Assembly: GCA_001871495.1 (NCBI GenBank)
Contig: MNVG01000024.1
Coordinates: forward strand, 1-41,385
Direction: 5' to 3'
Origin: Candidatus Micrarchaeota archaeon CG1_02_51_15
GTDB lineage: Archaea; Micrarchaeota; Micrarchaeia; Norongarragalinales; UBA8480
Length of the DNA: 41,385 nt
Shown here: piece after piece, positions 17,509 through 26,522 of the stretch
Position numbering within the stretch: position 1 is the stretch's first letter
How the letters are laid out: every line of letters starts with the position of its first letter
The notes under the pieces: model-generated
Seen by the model: only the letters and a program-made list of their open reading frames with translations
Told to the model about the DNA's origin: nothing
Databases searched by the model: none
Translations under genes and position numbers: made by a program

Positions 17509-18667
17509 ATGCCTATGGGCGGACTAGCTGCCGAATCGATAAGAGACCGTTCCTCTGACCCAACGTTGGGCAAACTCAACAACAACCAGCTGAAGTTACT
17601 AATATCAATACTAGCATATAACCTTCCAGCGCATAATGCACGAAAAGAACCCGCGCAAAACAACCCAAAACAAGAACGCGCCCTAAAATCGGTAATAGCC
17701 GCAATCCCGGACGCATTGAAATACGTAAAACGCTCAGCGTTAGAGTATGAGCTAAAACAAAAAGTTTCAAGACGATTGACTGAACTATCAGATCACCTTA
17801 ACCACGTATTGTGGCAACCGCACGAAAATAGGTTATCGAAAGGGTTAACCGAAATTTCATACCAACTTCCAATTACCAAATGGGCCGAACTTGAACCCGA
17901 CGACCGACGCAACACAACCGCCGCCTATGCCGACCTAGCGACCCGAATAATGCAGGCACACCTGCCAACCGGTTCGAGCAACGTGCAAAAATTAAGCCAA
18001 AGACAGATGAAGACAGTAATATCCACCTTAACCTACGACCTTAAAGACGCGCTTGACGCTCGTACCCAAAAAGAATTCGTTCAACCCACCAAAAAACAAG
18101 AACGCCCTAACTTACGTCCGGAGTTTACCGACGGTCGTAACCGCAATAAAACTGGCACAAACGAAAATGAATCAAACCCCGTTAAACGATAAAATAAAAC
18201 GAGCCGCTTCAAAACGCCTAAACGAATTATCCGCGCATCTTGAAGGAATAAACGCGCAAGCACAAAGGATTCTAGCAACCCGAAACGAAATCAGGCAACG
18301 GACAAGCAAACTGAATTCGGCAACAACAAGAAATATCGCGAACATAGTAAGAACCACCCGCAACTTACCTGCACCCGAAGCTAAACCAGCCGCACTACCC
18401 CCACACCGGCGCCTAACCTGCCCAGAACGCCTTAGAAACCCAATTGAAGCACAAGCATTTACGGACAACGTTGAAGAAGCATTCAATAGAATCATCGTCA
18501 ATCAAGGAACTGAAAACAAAATGCCCAGTGCTAAGGGGACCGAAACGGTTTTTGAAGAAAACTTGGCGAGGCTAAGAGCAAAGCAGAGACTAAAACATGC
18601 ACAAGAACCGCGGTTCCAGCCTGGCCCTGCCAGAGGAAAAGAGAGTTCTGCAAATAGACGAGAGTAG
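17509..18667 (+). pseudogene. Helical protein with two internal repeats, split by an apparent 2-nt deletion near 18103; partner of the adjacent PP2C
   Basis: Repeat 1 KLNNNQLKLLISILAYNL...NPKQERALKSVIAA...LKQKVSRRLTELSDHL; repeat 2 KLSQRQMKTVISTLTYDL...TKKQER|ALTYVRSLPTVV...IKRAASKRLNELSAHL. DNA at the junction is CAAGAACGCGCCCTA in repeat 1 and CAAGAACGCCCTA in repeat 2. Confidence 0.7.
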
Positions 18668-18739
18668 CCTAAAAACGGGGGTGCATCTTCGGACCAAAAC
18701 GTTGCGTCGAAAACAAATAACAAGAGCGCTTAACCTAAA

Positions 18740-19519
18740 ATGACGACTTCTCGAATAACCCAAGGAAAAGAAATCCATCCAGAAGCCACGATATACACTG
18801 CAAGCTTAATAGGACAACGCAAAATACAGCAAGACGCTTTCAAAACCAACCGCGAAAACGGGGCGTACGTGCTTGCCGACGGAATGAGTCACGAAACCCT
18901 CGGAATACACGCGGCCAAAGCCGCTTGCAAGGCAATCACGGCCCAACCCAGCCACTCCGGATTCCAAAAAGCGTTCGACGACGTGCTTAAAACCCAACGC
19001 AGATACAACGAACCAAACATTGGAACAACCGCCGCGCTAGCCAAACTAGACAGTCACACCATACTTTTAGCGCATACCGGAGACACCAGAATCTACGAAC
19101 TTACCCACGAAGGAATCTTAACTCTCTTAACAAGAGACCACACGCTTGCACAACACCGCGCGGACCAAAACCAGGCAGTAACCGCCGACCAACACAGCAA
19201 ATTAACCAAATTCATAGGAACAAAACAACCCAACGCGTCGTATTATCCAAAAGGAGAAAGAGGACACGCCCAATTCGTGAAGGCGCTAGAAGACAGCGAA
19301 ATGCGTTGGCCGCCCAAAATTACGAGAATAGACCGCAATCAATACCGCGCAATCCTGCTCTGCACGGACGGACTGCACCGAACCCTAAGCCAAAAACAAA
19401 TTCAAGCCGTACTTAACCTAAAAGAAGGCAATCCAGCGGTCAGGTTGATCGAAAGACTGCCCAAAGACGCTTACGACAACGCAACCGCTACAGTAATTGA
19501 ATTGACTTCTAAAAAGTAA
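18740..19519 (+). CDS. PP2C-type (PPM) protein phosphatase, copy A
   Basis: GQRKIQQDAF, YVLADGMSHETLGIHAAKAA, GTTAALAKLDSHTILLAHTGDTRIYEL, TRDHTLAQ, LLCTDGLHRTLSQKQI, YDNATATVIEL. Confidence 0.9.
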   Translation: MTTSRITQGKEIHPEATIYTASLIGQRKIQQDAFKTNRENGAYVLADGMSHETLGIHAAKAACKAITAQPSHSGFQKAFDDVLKTQRRYNEPNIGTTAALAKLDSHTILLAHTGDTRIYELTHEGILTLLTRDHTLAQHRADQNQAVTADQHSKLTKFIGTKQPNASYYPKGERGHAQFVKALEDSEMRWPPKITRIDRNQYRAILLCTDGLHRTLSQKQIQAVLNLKEGNPAVRLIERLPKDAYDNATATVIELTSKK

Positions 19520-19525
19520 GGAAAA

Positions 19526-19864
19526 CTATTTTTCAAGCGACATTATTGCCTGCGCAATGTCGCCGTCGGCTTCCTTCAACGCTTGCTCGGCCGCTTCGCG
19601 CGAAGCCGACAGAACAGACTGCATCACCAAATCGACGTCGGACTGTCCCTTGTCTTCCTTGCCTGCCTCTTCCACGAAGTCGCCTGCAACCTGCAAGCTC
19701 TTCTGGCCCTGCATGTCAATAAGCGTAACCTGCGGGTTCTCGATAACCAACTTGGAACCATCCGGCTTTTCAACGATTACCCTCGAAGCTTCGATCGGCT
19801 CGTTCTTGATGCCCATCTGGTTCATTATCTTAGCCATTTGCGCGGGATTCATCTTCGGAAACAA
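19526..19864 (-). CDS. nac: Nascent polypeptide-associated complex protein (NAC)
   Basis: MNPAQMAKIMNQMGIKNEPIEASRVIVEKPDGSKLVIENPQVTLIDMQGQKSLQVAG plus C-terminal UBA-like EAAEQALKEADGDIAQAIMSL. Confidence 0.95.
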   Translation of the reverse strand: MFPKMNPAQMAKIMNQMGIKNEPIEASRVIVEKPDGSKLVIENPQVTLIDMQGQKSLQVAGDFVEEAGKEDKGQSDVDLVMQSVLSASREAAEQALKEADGDIAQAIMSLEK

Positions 19865-19956
19865 CGTTTAAAAACCTCCTGAAACTAACTAAAAGCAACA
19901 AGAATCAAGCGCCCAAGGAATAAAAACGCTTTGAGCAAAAATAGGAGGAACGGCAA

Positions 19957-20943
19957 ATGGCGAAGCGACCCCACGAGATATTCAAAAAAATACACAACGA
20001 TTTGAACGTAACCCCCCGCAGCCCTAAAGGTTCTAAACGAACAGCCAACGACGAATACCCTCACTTCAAGAAAACCACCCTTTATTCAAACATGGACTTC
20101 TGGAACCCGACAACTCCCGAACAAAAAAGCGAAGCAGACCAACACGCCGACGTTATTGCGAGCGTCGCTGCGAAAACAATCTTTGAAAGCGAAGCCGCAA
20201 GAAAACGATTTGTATCCGACTGGAAATCGAAAGACGTGATTCGCAGGCAATTACGTTCGGTCATAAGGCACTTACACGCTGCTCACTTGGCGCACATTGA
20301 CTTAATGCCGCATTCGCCCGGCGAGATTACTGCGCTTGGCCTCGCAAGGCATACGACCTCGTTTTACGAAGCGCTTGATGGCGTAGCAAGAGAAATACGC
20401 CCGAGAGAAAGGCTGCTTTCAAGAAAACTAAGCGACCTAGCTGATTTCATACAGCGCCTGAACGAACACCACGCAGCCCTTGCAATAAAACCGCCCAGCG
20501 TAATACAAGACGCGCAACCTGCAGTAGAAAAGACGCTTGACCGTAAAGTGCCGCTGTGGCCTAACAAGGAACAAATGAAACTGCTTGCGAAAGCAACGCA
20601 GGAAGTAGCCAAACACTCCGGACTAAGCACAGAAAGAGCCGAAAACGTGGCAGGCACCCTGCGAGAACTTTCCAACGCGGTGCTGGAATTACGAAGCCGC
20701 GAGCCCAAATCGGATTATTTGAAAACAACGAGATTACGCAAGGCAATTGAAACGCTTACAGAAACCAGAGAGTACTTGAATACAACCAAAACCAAACTGC
20801 TTCAAAGCCATGCAAAACAACGCGTGGTGGACGCAGCGCTGCACTGGTTGAATCACACTGAAAAAATTCGAAAAACTGCAGAAGAAAACCCGCGAAACTC
20901 GGGCCGCAGCCTAGCCGACCTTGGAAGAAAGGAGCGTGAATAA
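19957..20943 (+). CDS. Helical hypothetical protein, PP2C partner copy B
   Basis: Helical segments similar in spacing to the 17509-18667 protein (RLLSRKLSDLADFIQRLNEHH; RLRKAIETLTETREYLNTTKTKLLQSHAKQRVVDAALHWLNH). Stop overlaps the start region of the downstream PP2C. Confidence 0.7.
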   Translation: MAKRPHEIFKKIHNDLNVTPRSPKGSKRTANDEYPHFKKTTLYSNMDFWNPTTPEQKSEADQHADVIASVAAKTIFESEAARKRFVSDWKSKDVIRRQLRSVIRHLHAAHLAHIDLMPHSPGEITALGLARHTTSFYEALDGVAREIRPRERLLSRKLSDLADFIQRLNEHHAALAIKPPSVIQDAQPAVEKTLDRKVPLWPNKEQMKLLAKATQEVAKHSGLSTERAENVAGTLRELSNAVLELRSREPKSDYLKTTRLRKAIETLTETREYLNTTKTKLLQSHAKQRVVDAALHWLNHTEKIRKTAEENPRNSGRSLADLGRKERE

Positions 20944-21748
20944 GAATTTGCCTTCCCGAAAACCTTTGGAAACTAAACGAAGCCCTCGCGTTAAGGCGCA
21001 AGCCTTCAGCCACGTTGGAGGACGGAAAAACAACGAAGACCGTTTTCATGCTAAAACGGATTTGTTCGTGGTTGCAGACGGAATGGAGGGTTATCCAGGC
21101 GGCGAGCACGCTGCCGAAATCGCGTGCGAATCGTTTGCGGAAAAACACGGCGAAATAATCAAGTCAGGAAATCCAGGCGAAGAACTGCTCAAGACGTTCA
21201 GGCACGCACAACAAAAAATAGAAGAAGCACAGTCAAGTACTTCAAGCCACGGCGCAATGGGTTCGACTGTTGCGGCAGTCGCGCTCAAAAACGGGGTTGC
21301 GCACGCGGTTCACGCAGGAGACACCCGGGTTTACCACTACGATTGGGCTGAAAAGAAGCTCAAGCAAGTTACTGCCGACCACACGTGGGCCCAAGCGCTG
21401 ATTGACAAAGGACTTCCGATTACGAAAAACCACCCGGGCCACAGCCAACTCACGCAGTTTCTAGGCGGTCACAGGAATCGCGACTCTGTTTTCCTAAACA
21501 AAGCGGATTACAACCATTTCAGCGTAAGCAGGAACGATGCGATACTCATTTGTTCAGACGGCCTGCACTCGCTGTTGAGCGACGAGGAAATAAAAAAAGA
21601 AATTGCCAAGCCCCGCTTGACTTGGACTAACGTGGCCAAGGCGCTGGTTGCAAAAGCGCACAAGAAGGCGTTGGAGCAAGCCAGGCTGGAAGGAAAGAAA
21701 CCGCATCACGACAACATTACCGCGTTGTTCGTGCGTGTGAAAACGTAA
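20921..21748 (+). CDS. PP2C-type (PPM) protein phosphatase, copy B
   Basis: VGGRKNNEDRFH, FVVADGMEGYPGGEHAAEIA, GAMGSTVAAVAL, AVHAGDTRVYHYD, TADHTWAQALIDKG, ILICSDGLHSLLSDEEI, HHDNITALFV. Likely start is GTG at 20936, overlapping the previous stop. Confidence 0.94.
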   Translation: MEERSVNKNLPSRKPLETKRSPRVKAQAFSHVGGRKNNEDRFHAKTDLFVVADGMEGYPGGEHAAEIACESFAEKHGEIIKSGNPGEELLKTFRHAQQKIEEAQSSTSSHGAMGSTVAAVALKNGVAHAVHAGDTRVYHYDWAEKKLKQVTADHTWAQALIDKGLPITKNHPGHSQLTQFLGGHRNRDSVFLNKADYNHFSVSRNDAILICSDGLHSLLSDEEIKKEIAKPRLTWTNVAKALVAKAHKKALEQARLEGKKPHHDNITALFVRVKT

Positions 21749-21788
21749 GCCACTGTTTTTTATTGCAGTCGGCGCTAAGGATTTTGCA

Positions 21789-22214
21789 ATGGCAAGTAAA
21801 ACCGTTTTCTTAGAGCACACTGCGGACGTTTTGTTCGAGTCAAGCGGAGCTTCTTTCGAAGAGGCGCTTGAAAACGCGGCGCAAGCATTGTTTGAGACGA
21901 TTGCAGACCCTTCGAAAGTCAGGGGGAGTAATAGCCTGGACGTAGCGGTGCACGCGGTTTCGCTTGAAGAACTGGCCGTTGCCACGCTCTCGCGGCTGTT
22001 GTCGGAAGAGGATGCAAACGAATGGTTTTTCAAGAGCTTTCGCGTAACCGAATTTGCAAAAACCACGCGCGGCTATTCCCTAAAAGGAATTGTGGAAGGC
22101 GGGGATGCAAACCGCGAGGCCGGCCGCATGACGGTAAAAGCGGTTACGCACCACGAAACGCGCGTGACCCAAGAAGGAAACTCGTGGAAAATAAGGATTT
22201 TGCTCGACATCTGA
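21789..22214 (+). CDS. Archease
   Basis: FLEHTADVLFESSGASFEEALENAAQALFETI...DAN..., AGRMTVKAVTHHETRV, KIRILLDI. Confidence 0.93.
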   Translation: MASKTVFLEHTADVLFESSGASFEEALENAAQALFETIADPSKVRGSNSLDVAVHAVSLEELAVATLSRLLSEEDANEWFFKSFRVTEFAKTTRGYSLKGIVEGGDANREAGRMTVKAVTHHETRVTQEGNSWKIRILLDI

Positions 22215-22229
22215 ATGGAGGGAAATAAA

Positions 22230-22997
22230 ATGCCTGTAGCCAAAAAGTTCGTTTTGTGGGATTGGGAAGACATGTACGAGTACTCGCGGGTAGTCGCAGG
22301 AAAAATACGGTCCGACAAGTTCAGGCCCGATTTGATAATCGCAATCGCCCGCGGCGGCTACGTGCATGCGAGAAACCTCTGCGACTTACTGAGCGTAACC
22401 GACTTGACCAGCATTAAAGTCGACCACTGGGGAATCACTGCTTCCAAAGACATGCAAGGTGCGCGGTTACGCCATCCGTTCACTGCAAACTTACGGGGAA
22501 AGAACGTGCTTTTAGTTGATGACATTACGGACACTGGAGAAAGCTTCAAGACCGCCTTGCCTGCACTGAAAGCACTGGAACCTGCGGAATTGAAGACTGC
22601 AACGCTGTTCACGCTGGAAACCTCAAAGTTTACTCCCGACTACTACGCCGCAAAACGCGAGTGGGCATGGATGATCTTCCCTTGGAACTTCACTGAAGAC
22701 ATGACTTTCATTTTAAAGGAATTGTTTGACAAAGACCCTGCGCCCAAAACAACGGCGGAAGTTGCGCAGAAACTGGCGAAGAACAATGGGTTGCACGTGC
22801 CCAAACCCAAGTTGAACGACGTGCTAAACGAATTGGCGGCGCGTGGAGAAATTGCAGAAGCAATAGACGGCCACAACCGCCACGCCTGGTTTACAGCCGC
22901 AAGCAAGAGAGGGGGCATTAAAAATGGTGTCGGAAAAGCAAGTGCGGGACGCGCTAAAAAAGTGCCTATACCCGGAAATAGGAGAAAACCTCGTTGA
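22230..22997 (+). CDS. Phosphoribosyltransferase with C-terminal helical extension
   Basis: RPDLIIAIARGGYVHARNLCDLL...NVLLVDDITDTGESFKTALPAL (PRPP loop), WMIFPWNFTED. C-terminus overlaps the next gene by 74 nt. Confidence 0.9.
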   Translation: MPVAKKFVLWDWEDMYEYSRVVAGKIRSDKFRPDLIIAIARGGYVHARNLCDLLSVTDLTSIKVDHWGITASKDMQGARLRHPFTANLRGKNVLLVDDITDTGESFKTALPALKALEPAELKTATLFTLETSKFTPDYYAAKREWAWMIFPWNFTEDMTFILKELFDKDPAPKTTAEVAQKLAKNNGLHVPKPKLNDVLNELAARGEIAEAIDGHNRHAWFTAASKRGGIKNGVGKASAGRAKKVPIPGNRRKPR

Positions 22998-23226
22998 TTT
23001 AGGCCTAATTTATTTAGTGGACGTAAACGGGAACGACGTAAAAGTAAAAATGACGCTCACCACCCCGCATTGCCCGATGCACGCTTACATGACCAAGCAA
23101 GTGCAAGAAGCAGTGGAAGCACTTGAAGGAATAGGCAAAGTAGACGTGCAATTGGTTTGGGAACCTGCATGGACTCCTGAACTGATGAGCGAAGAAACCA
23201 AGAAAAGACTGGGCTTCACAAAATGA
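22924..23226 (+). CDS. MIP18/DUF59-family metal-sulfur cluster assembly protein
   Basis: VRDALKKCLYPEIGENLVDLGLIYLVDVNGNDVKVKMTLTTPHCPMHAYMTKQV...VQLVWEPAWTPELMSEETKKRLGF. Confidence 0.93.
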   Translation: MVSEKQVRDALKKCLYPEIGENLVDLGLIYLVDVNGNDVKVKMTLTTPHCPMHAYMTKQVQEAVEALEGIGKVDVQLVWEPAWTPELMSEETKKRLGFTK

Positions 23227-23420
23227 TTCCAAAAATGATGACTAGACAAGCGAAAGTAGACAAGGAATTATGCATAGGCTGCAGCCTCTGCACGCGCAGC
23301 TGCCCAAAAAGCTTCAAACTGGAAGACGACGGCAAAAGCACGGCACTTGCGCCTGCAAGCGACTCTGAAGAATGCGTGCAAAAAGCAATCGACGAGTGCC
23401 CTGTGCAAGCGATTTCGTGA
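23223..23420 (+). CDS. 4Fe-4S ferredoxin
   Basis: VDKELCIGCSLCTRSCPKSF...ECPVQAIS; ATGA overlap with the previous gene. Confidence 0.9.
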   Translation: MIPKMMTRQAKVDKELCIGCSLCTRSCPKSFKLEDDGKSTALAPASDSEECVQKAIDECPVQAIS

Positions 23421-23502
23421 GCGTAAACGAACGCATTCTGGCACGGCTGTCTGAAAGGAATAAAAGCACGGCTCGACCATTATTTTTAGACTTGATTTGC
23501 AA

Positions 23503-24438
23503 ATGGACTTGTTCGCAATTATACTGACGATTTTAGGGCTCTGCATTTTCGAGACGGTGTCCAGCATCGACAATGCAGTCATTAACGCCGAAATCCTTTC
23601 GAAAATGAGCGTTTGGGCAAGAAGGTGGTTCCTATTCTGGGGCTTGCTTATCGCGGTTTTCGTAGTGCGCTTCATACTCCCTTGGGCAATAATGTGGGCC
23701 GCCAACCCCTCGCTAGGCCCCGTGGACACGCTGATGGCAACTTTCAGCTCAAACCCCGCGGTAATGCACGCAGTAGAACAAAGCGCGCCCATGCTCCTAG
23801 CAGGAGGCGGTATATTCCTGATATTCCTTTTCTTCCACTGGCTATTCCTCGAACCCAAGAACTTCGGCCTGAAAGGCGAAAAATTCTTCTACGCCCAAGG
23901 AGTCTGGTTCTACGCGATTGTTTCAATAATCCTAGCAGCAGTAGTGTGGTTCGCCATTCCCATAAACCCCTTAATGGCCTTCGGCGCAGTAGTCGGCTCG
24001 ACGGCGTTTTTCATAACGCACGGCTTCAAACAAAACGCAGAACTCGCCGAAAAACAGATGCTTTCCAAAGCCGGAGGAATGAGCGACTTAAGCAAACTGA
24101 TGTACATCGAAGTAATCGACGCAACTTTTTCAATCGACGGAGTGCTCGGCGCGTTCGCATTCACAATGTCCGTGCCCCTAATAATGCTCGGCAACGGATT
24201 GGGCGCGCTGGTAGTAAGGGAAATGACGATACGCAACATCGAAAACGTCAAAAAATACGTTTTCCTCAAGAACGGCGCAATGTACTCAATCTTGGTTCTT
24301 GGAATAATAATGCTTGCCGACGCTTTTGGAGCCCACATTCCCGCATGGTTCTCGCCAATAGCTACAATGGGGATAGTGGGCTACTTTTTATGGAAGTCGT
24401 TTACACAACTGAAGGCAACAGCCCCTAAAACAGCGTGA
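23503..24438 (+). CDS. TerC-like/DUF475 integral membrane protein
   Basis: FETVSSIDNAVINAEIL...EVIDATFSIDGVLGAFAFT...IPAWFSPIATMGIVGYFLWKS; multi-transmembrane. Confidence 0.88.
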   Translation: MDLFAIILTILGLCIFETVSSIDNAVINAEILSKMSVWARRWFLFWGLLIAVFVVRFILPWAIMWAANPSLGPVDTLMATFSSNPAVMHAVEQSAPMLLAGGGIFLIFLFFHWLFLEPKNFGLKGEKFFYAQGVWFYAIVSIILAAVVWFAIPINPLMAFGAVVGSTAFFITHGFKQNAELAEKQMLSKAGGMSDLSKLMYIEVIDATFSIDGVLGAFAFTMSVPLIMLGNGLGALVVREMTIRNIENVKKYVFLKNGAMYSILVLGIIMLADAFGAHIPAWFSPIATMGIVGYFLWKSFTQLKATAPKTA

Positions 24439-24444
24439 TTTGAA

Positions 24445-24855
24445 GTGAAGACCAGAATCGTTGTCACTGCAGTAATCAAGAAAGGCAACTTGCTTCTATT
24501 CGGCAGGAAACCCGCGGGAGTCGAGCCATATCCGAACACCCTGCACCTGCTGGGCGGCGGCATCAAACAGGAAAGCGAATCCACGGAAGAAGACCTCCGC
24601 AGGGAAATCCGCGAAGAAGCAGGCATCGAAGTGAGAAACCTCCACAAAATCGGCTTTGACGAAGACTACGAGCCGGATAAACACGGCGAAACGACGCACT
24701 ATCTTTTCCTCCAGTACGAAACAGATTACGAAAGAGGAGAACCCAAAGCAGGCGACGACATCACGGCGCTGGAATGGCACGACAAGAGAGAATTGCCGAC
24801 CCTTGCGTTAAACCGCCCTTCAAAGAAAATGTTCAAAAAAATGGGTTGGCTCTGA
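24445..24855 (+). CDS. Nudix hydrolase
   Basis: Nudix box GGGIKQESESTEEDLRREIREEAGIEV; GTG start. Confidence 0.93.
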   Translation: MKTRIVVTAVIKKGNLLLFGRKPAGVEPYPNTLHLLGGGIKQESESTEEDLRREIREEAGIEVRNLHKIGFDEDYEPDKHGETTHYLFLQYETDYERGEPKAGDDITALEWHDKRELPTLALNRPSKKMFKKMGWL

Positions 24856-24901
24856 AATGAAACCCCATTTCCCAAACTACGAAAACTGCTAAGTCAACCT
24901 C

Positions 24902-25996
24902 ATGTCGTCAATAGGAGGAGCGCTTGGTTGGAAAAGCCCTTTCCCCCAACTCAAGCAACTGCCTGCAAGCGAATTGCGCCAAGCGCAGAACATCGTGCTC
25001 GTAGTGATTAACGGAATGGACGAGCGTTTCTTCCGCGAAACGAAGCCGCCGCAATCCTGCGCAAAAACCGGCGCAAGCCAATCACCTCAGTGTTTCCCGC
25101 AACGACTGCAACCGCATTCAGCACTTTTTACTCCGGACTTCCGCCGCCAATGCACGAAATAACCGGCTACTTGCTCCGCACGGGCCGCGGGGTTTGCGTC
25201 GCGCTGAAAATGCTTCCCAACGGCGCCAAGAAACAGTTGCCCGAGAAGGAAGTACGCAAGACCTTCAGCTTCACTCCTTTCTTCAAGCGCATCCGCGCGC
25301 CTTCCTTCGTAATCCTGCCGCGCAAAATCGCGGACAGCGCATTCAACATGATTGCTTGCACGGGCGCAAACCGAATAAACTACGAAGGATACGCCCAGTT
25401 CGTGGAAAAAACCGCGCAAGCCGCCCAAAGGAAAAAGGGAAAAACTTTCGTCCTCGCCTACGCCGAGGCACTGGACGTCGCCTGCCACTGCAAAGGCCCG
25501 AAAAGCAAAAGGGCGAAAACCGAATTCACCAAAATAAGCAACGCGTTGAAAAAACTCGCGAAAAAACTACGCAGCACCGGCGCAGTACTCCTTGTTACCG
25601 CCGACCACGGCCTCACCGGAATAAGGGAGAGGATACTACTAAACGACTTCCCGCAACTCACGGAAATGCTGGAACTGCCGCGCAGGCGACAGCCGCGCTG
25701 CAACTTGCTTAGTCAAAAAAGGAAGAAAAGCCGAGTTCGCGAAACTCACACGGAAACAACTGAAAAAATACTGCACAGTAGTTCCATCCGAGGAAGTACT
25801 GCGCCGCAAACTATTGGGTCCAGGAAAGCCGCATCCCGCGCTACGAAAGCGGATGGGCGACTTCGTCCTGTTCGCAAAACCCGGGCTGGAAGCAAGGGAC
25901 TTCGTCAAAGGAGAGACCATGCGGCGCACGAAAGGACAGCACGGCGGAACAACACGCGAAGAAATGGTCGTTCCACTGATTGTAATCAAGTGCTGA
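24902..25996 (+). pseudogene. Alkaline-phosphatase-superfamily (NPP/phosphodiesterase-like) gene with two frameshifts
   Basis: Fragments in three frames: NIVLVVINGMDERFF; TSVFPATTATAFSTFYSGLPPPMHEITGYLL...LLVTADHGLTGI; AGDSRAATCLVKKGRKAEFAKL...MGDFVLFAKPGLEARDF...KGQHGGTTREEMVVPLIVIKC. Shifts near 25040 and 25684. Confidence 0.8.
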
Positions 25997-26045
25997 AACC
26001 CACACCGGCAACGCTCTTTTTATTAGGACTGCGGATTATTATGCC

Positions 26046-26447
26046 GTGACAAACGACTTCATCGGCACTATAATCGAAGAGAGCCTAGAAGACAATACCG
26101 TATTGAAAAAAGTGAAAGTTCTGGCAACCAGAGTCGAAAAAGTCACCGCCAAGCACCAAACGCCTTGGCTGCAGCACTGGACGCTACACACAATCGAAGT
26201 ACTTGAAGACAAAGCGAAACGAATTGCCCAAGAAATCAGCAAAGTAATCGGCTCAAAACCCTGTTCAAGCACGGCCGGCTATTGGTACGCCGACTTCAAA
26301 AACGAGACGCGCCACTACATAATCTTCCGAAACAAGGTTTTCCACATCGACCGTAAAAGCAAGGAACAATACGAAACTGCAAGGCAATACGGCCTCTCGC
26401 TCGGAATACCCGAATACCAAGTAGACTTTCACCGCTTCTTGCTTTAG
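26046..26447 (+). CDS. Hypothetical protein
   Basis: 133-aa ORF with GTG start; coding-like; no family recognised. Confidence 0.65.
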   Translation: MTNDFIGTIIEESLEDNTVLKKVKVLATRVEKVTAKHQTPWLQHWTLHTIEVLEDKAKRIAQEISKVIGSKPCSSTAGYWYADFKNETRHYIIFRNKVFHIDRKSKEQYETARQYGLSLGIPEYQVDFHRFLL

Positions 26448-26522
26448 CACGAACAACCCACTGGCAAACCACTGGGAATGCGTTTTTTAACCGCCCGTGG
26501 CACTAAAAGTCTAGTTTTCCAG

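Noticed and set aside
18053-18103. MTLVPKKNSFNPPKNKN as an independent N-terminus
   Set aside because: Out-of-frame reading of the first helical protein; the true match to repeat 1 begins only after the frameshift near 18103.
23613-24428. 271-aa Arg-rich plus-strand ORF inside the TerC-like gene
   Set aside because: Alternate-frame artefact; the main frame encodes a clear multi-transmembrane protein.
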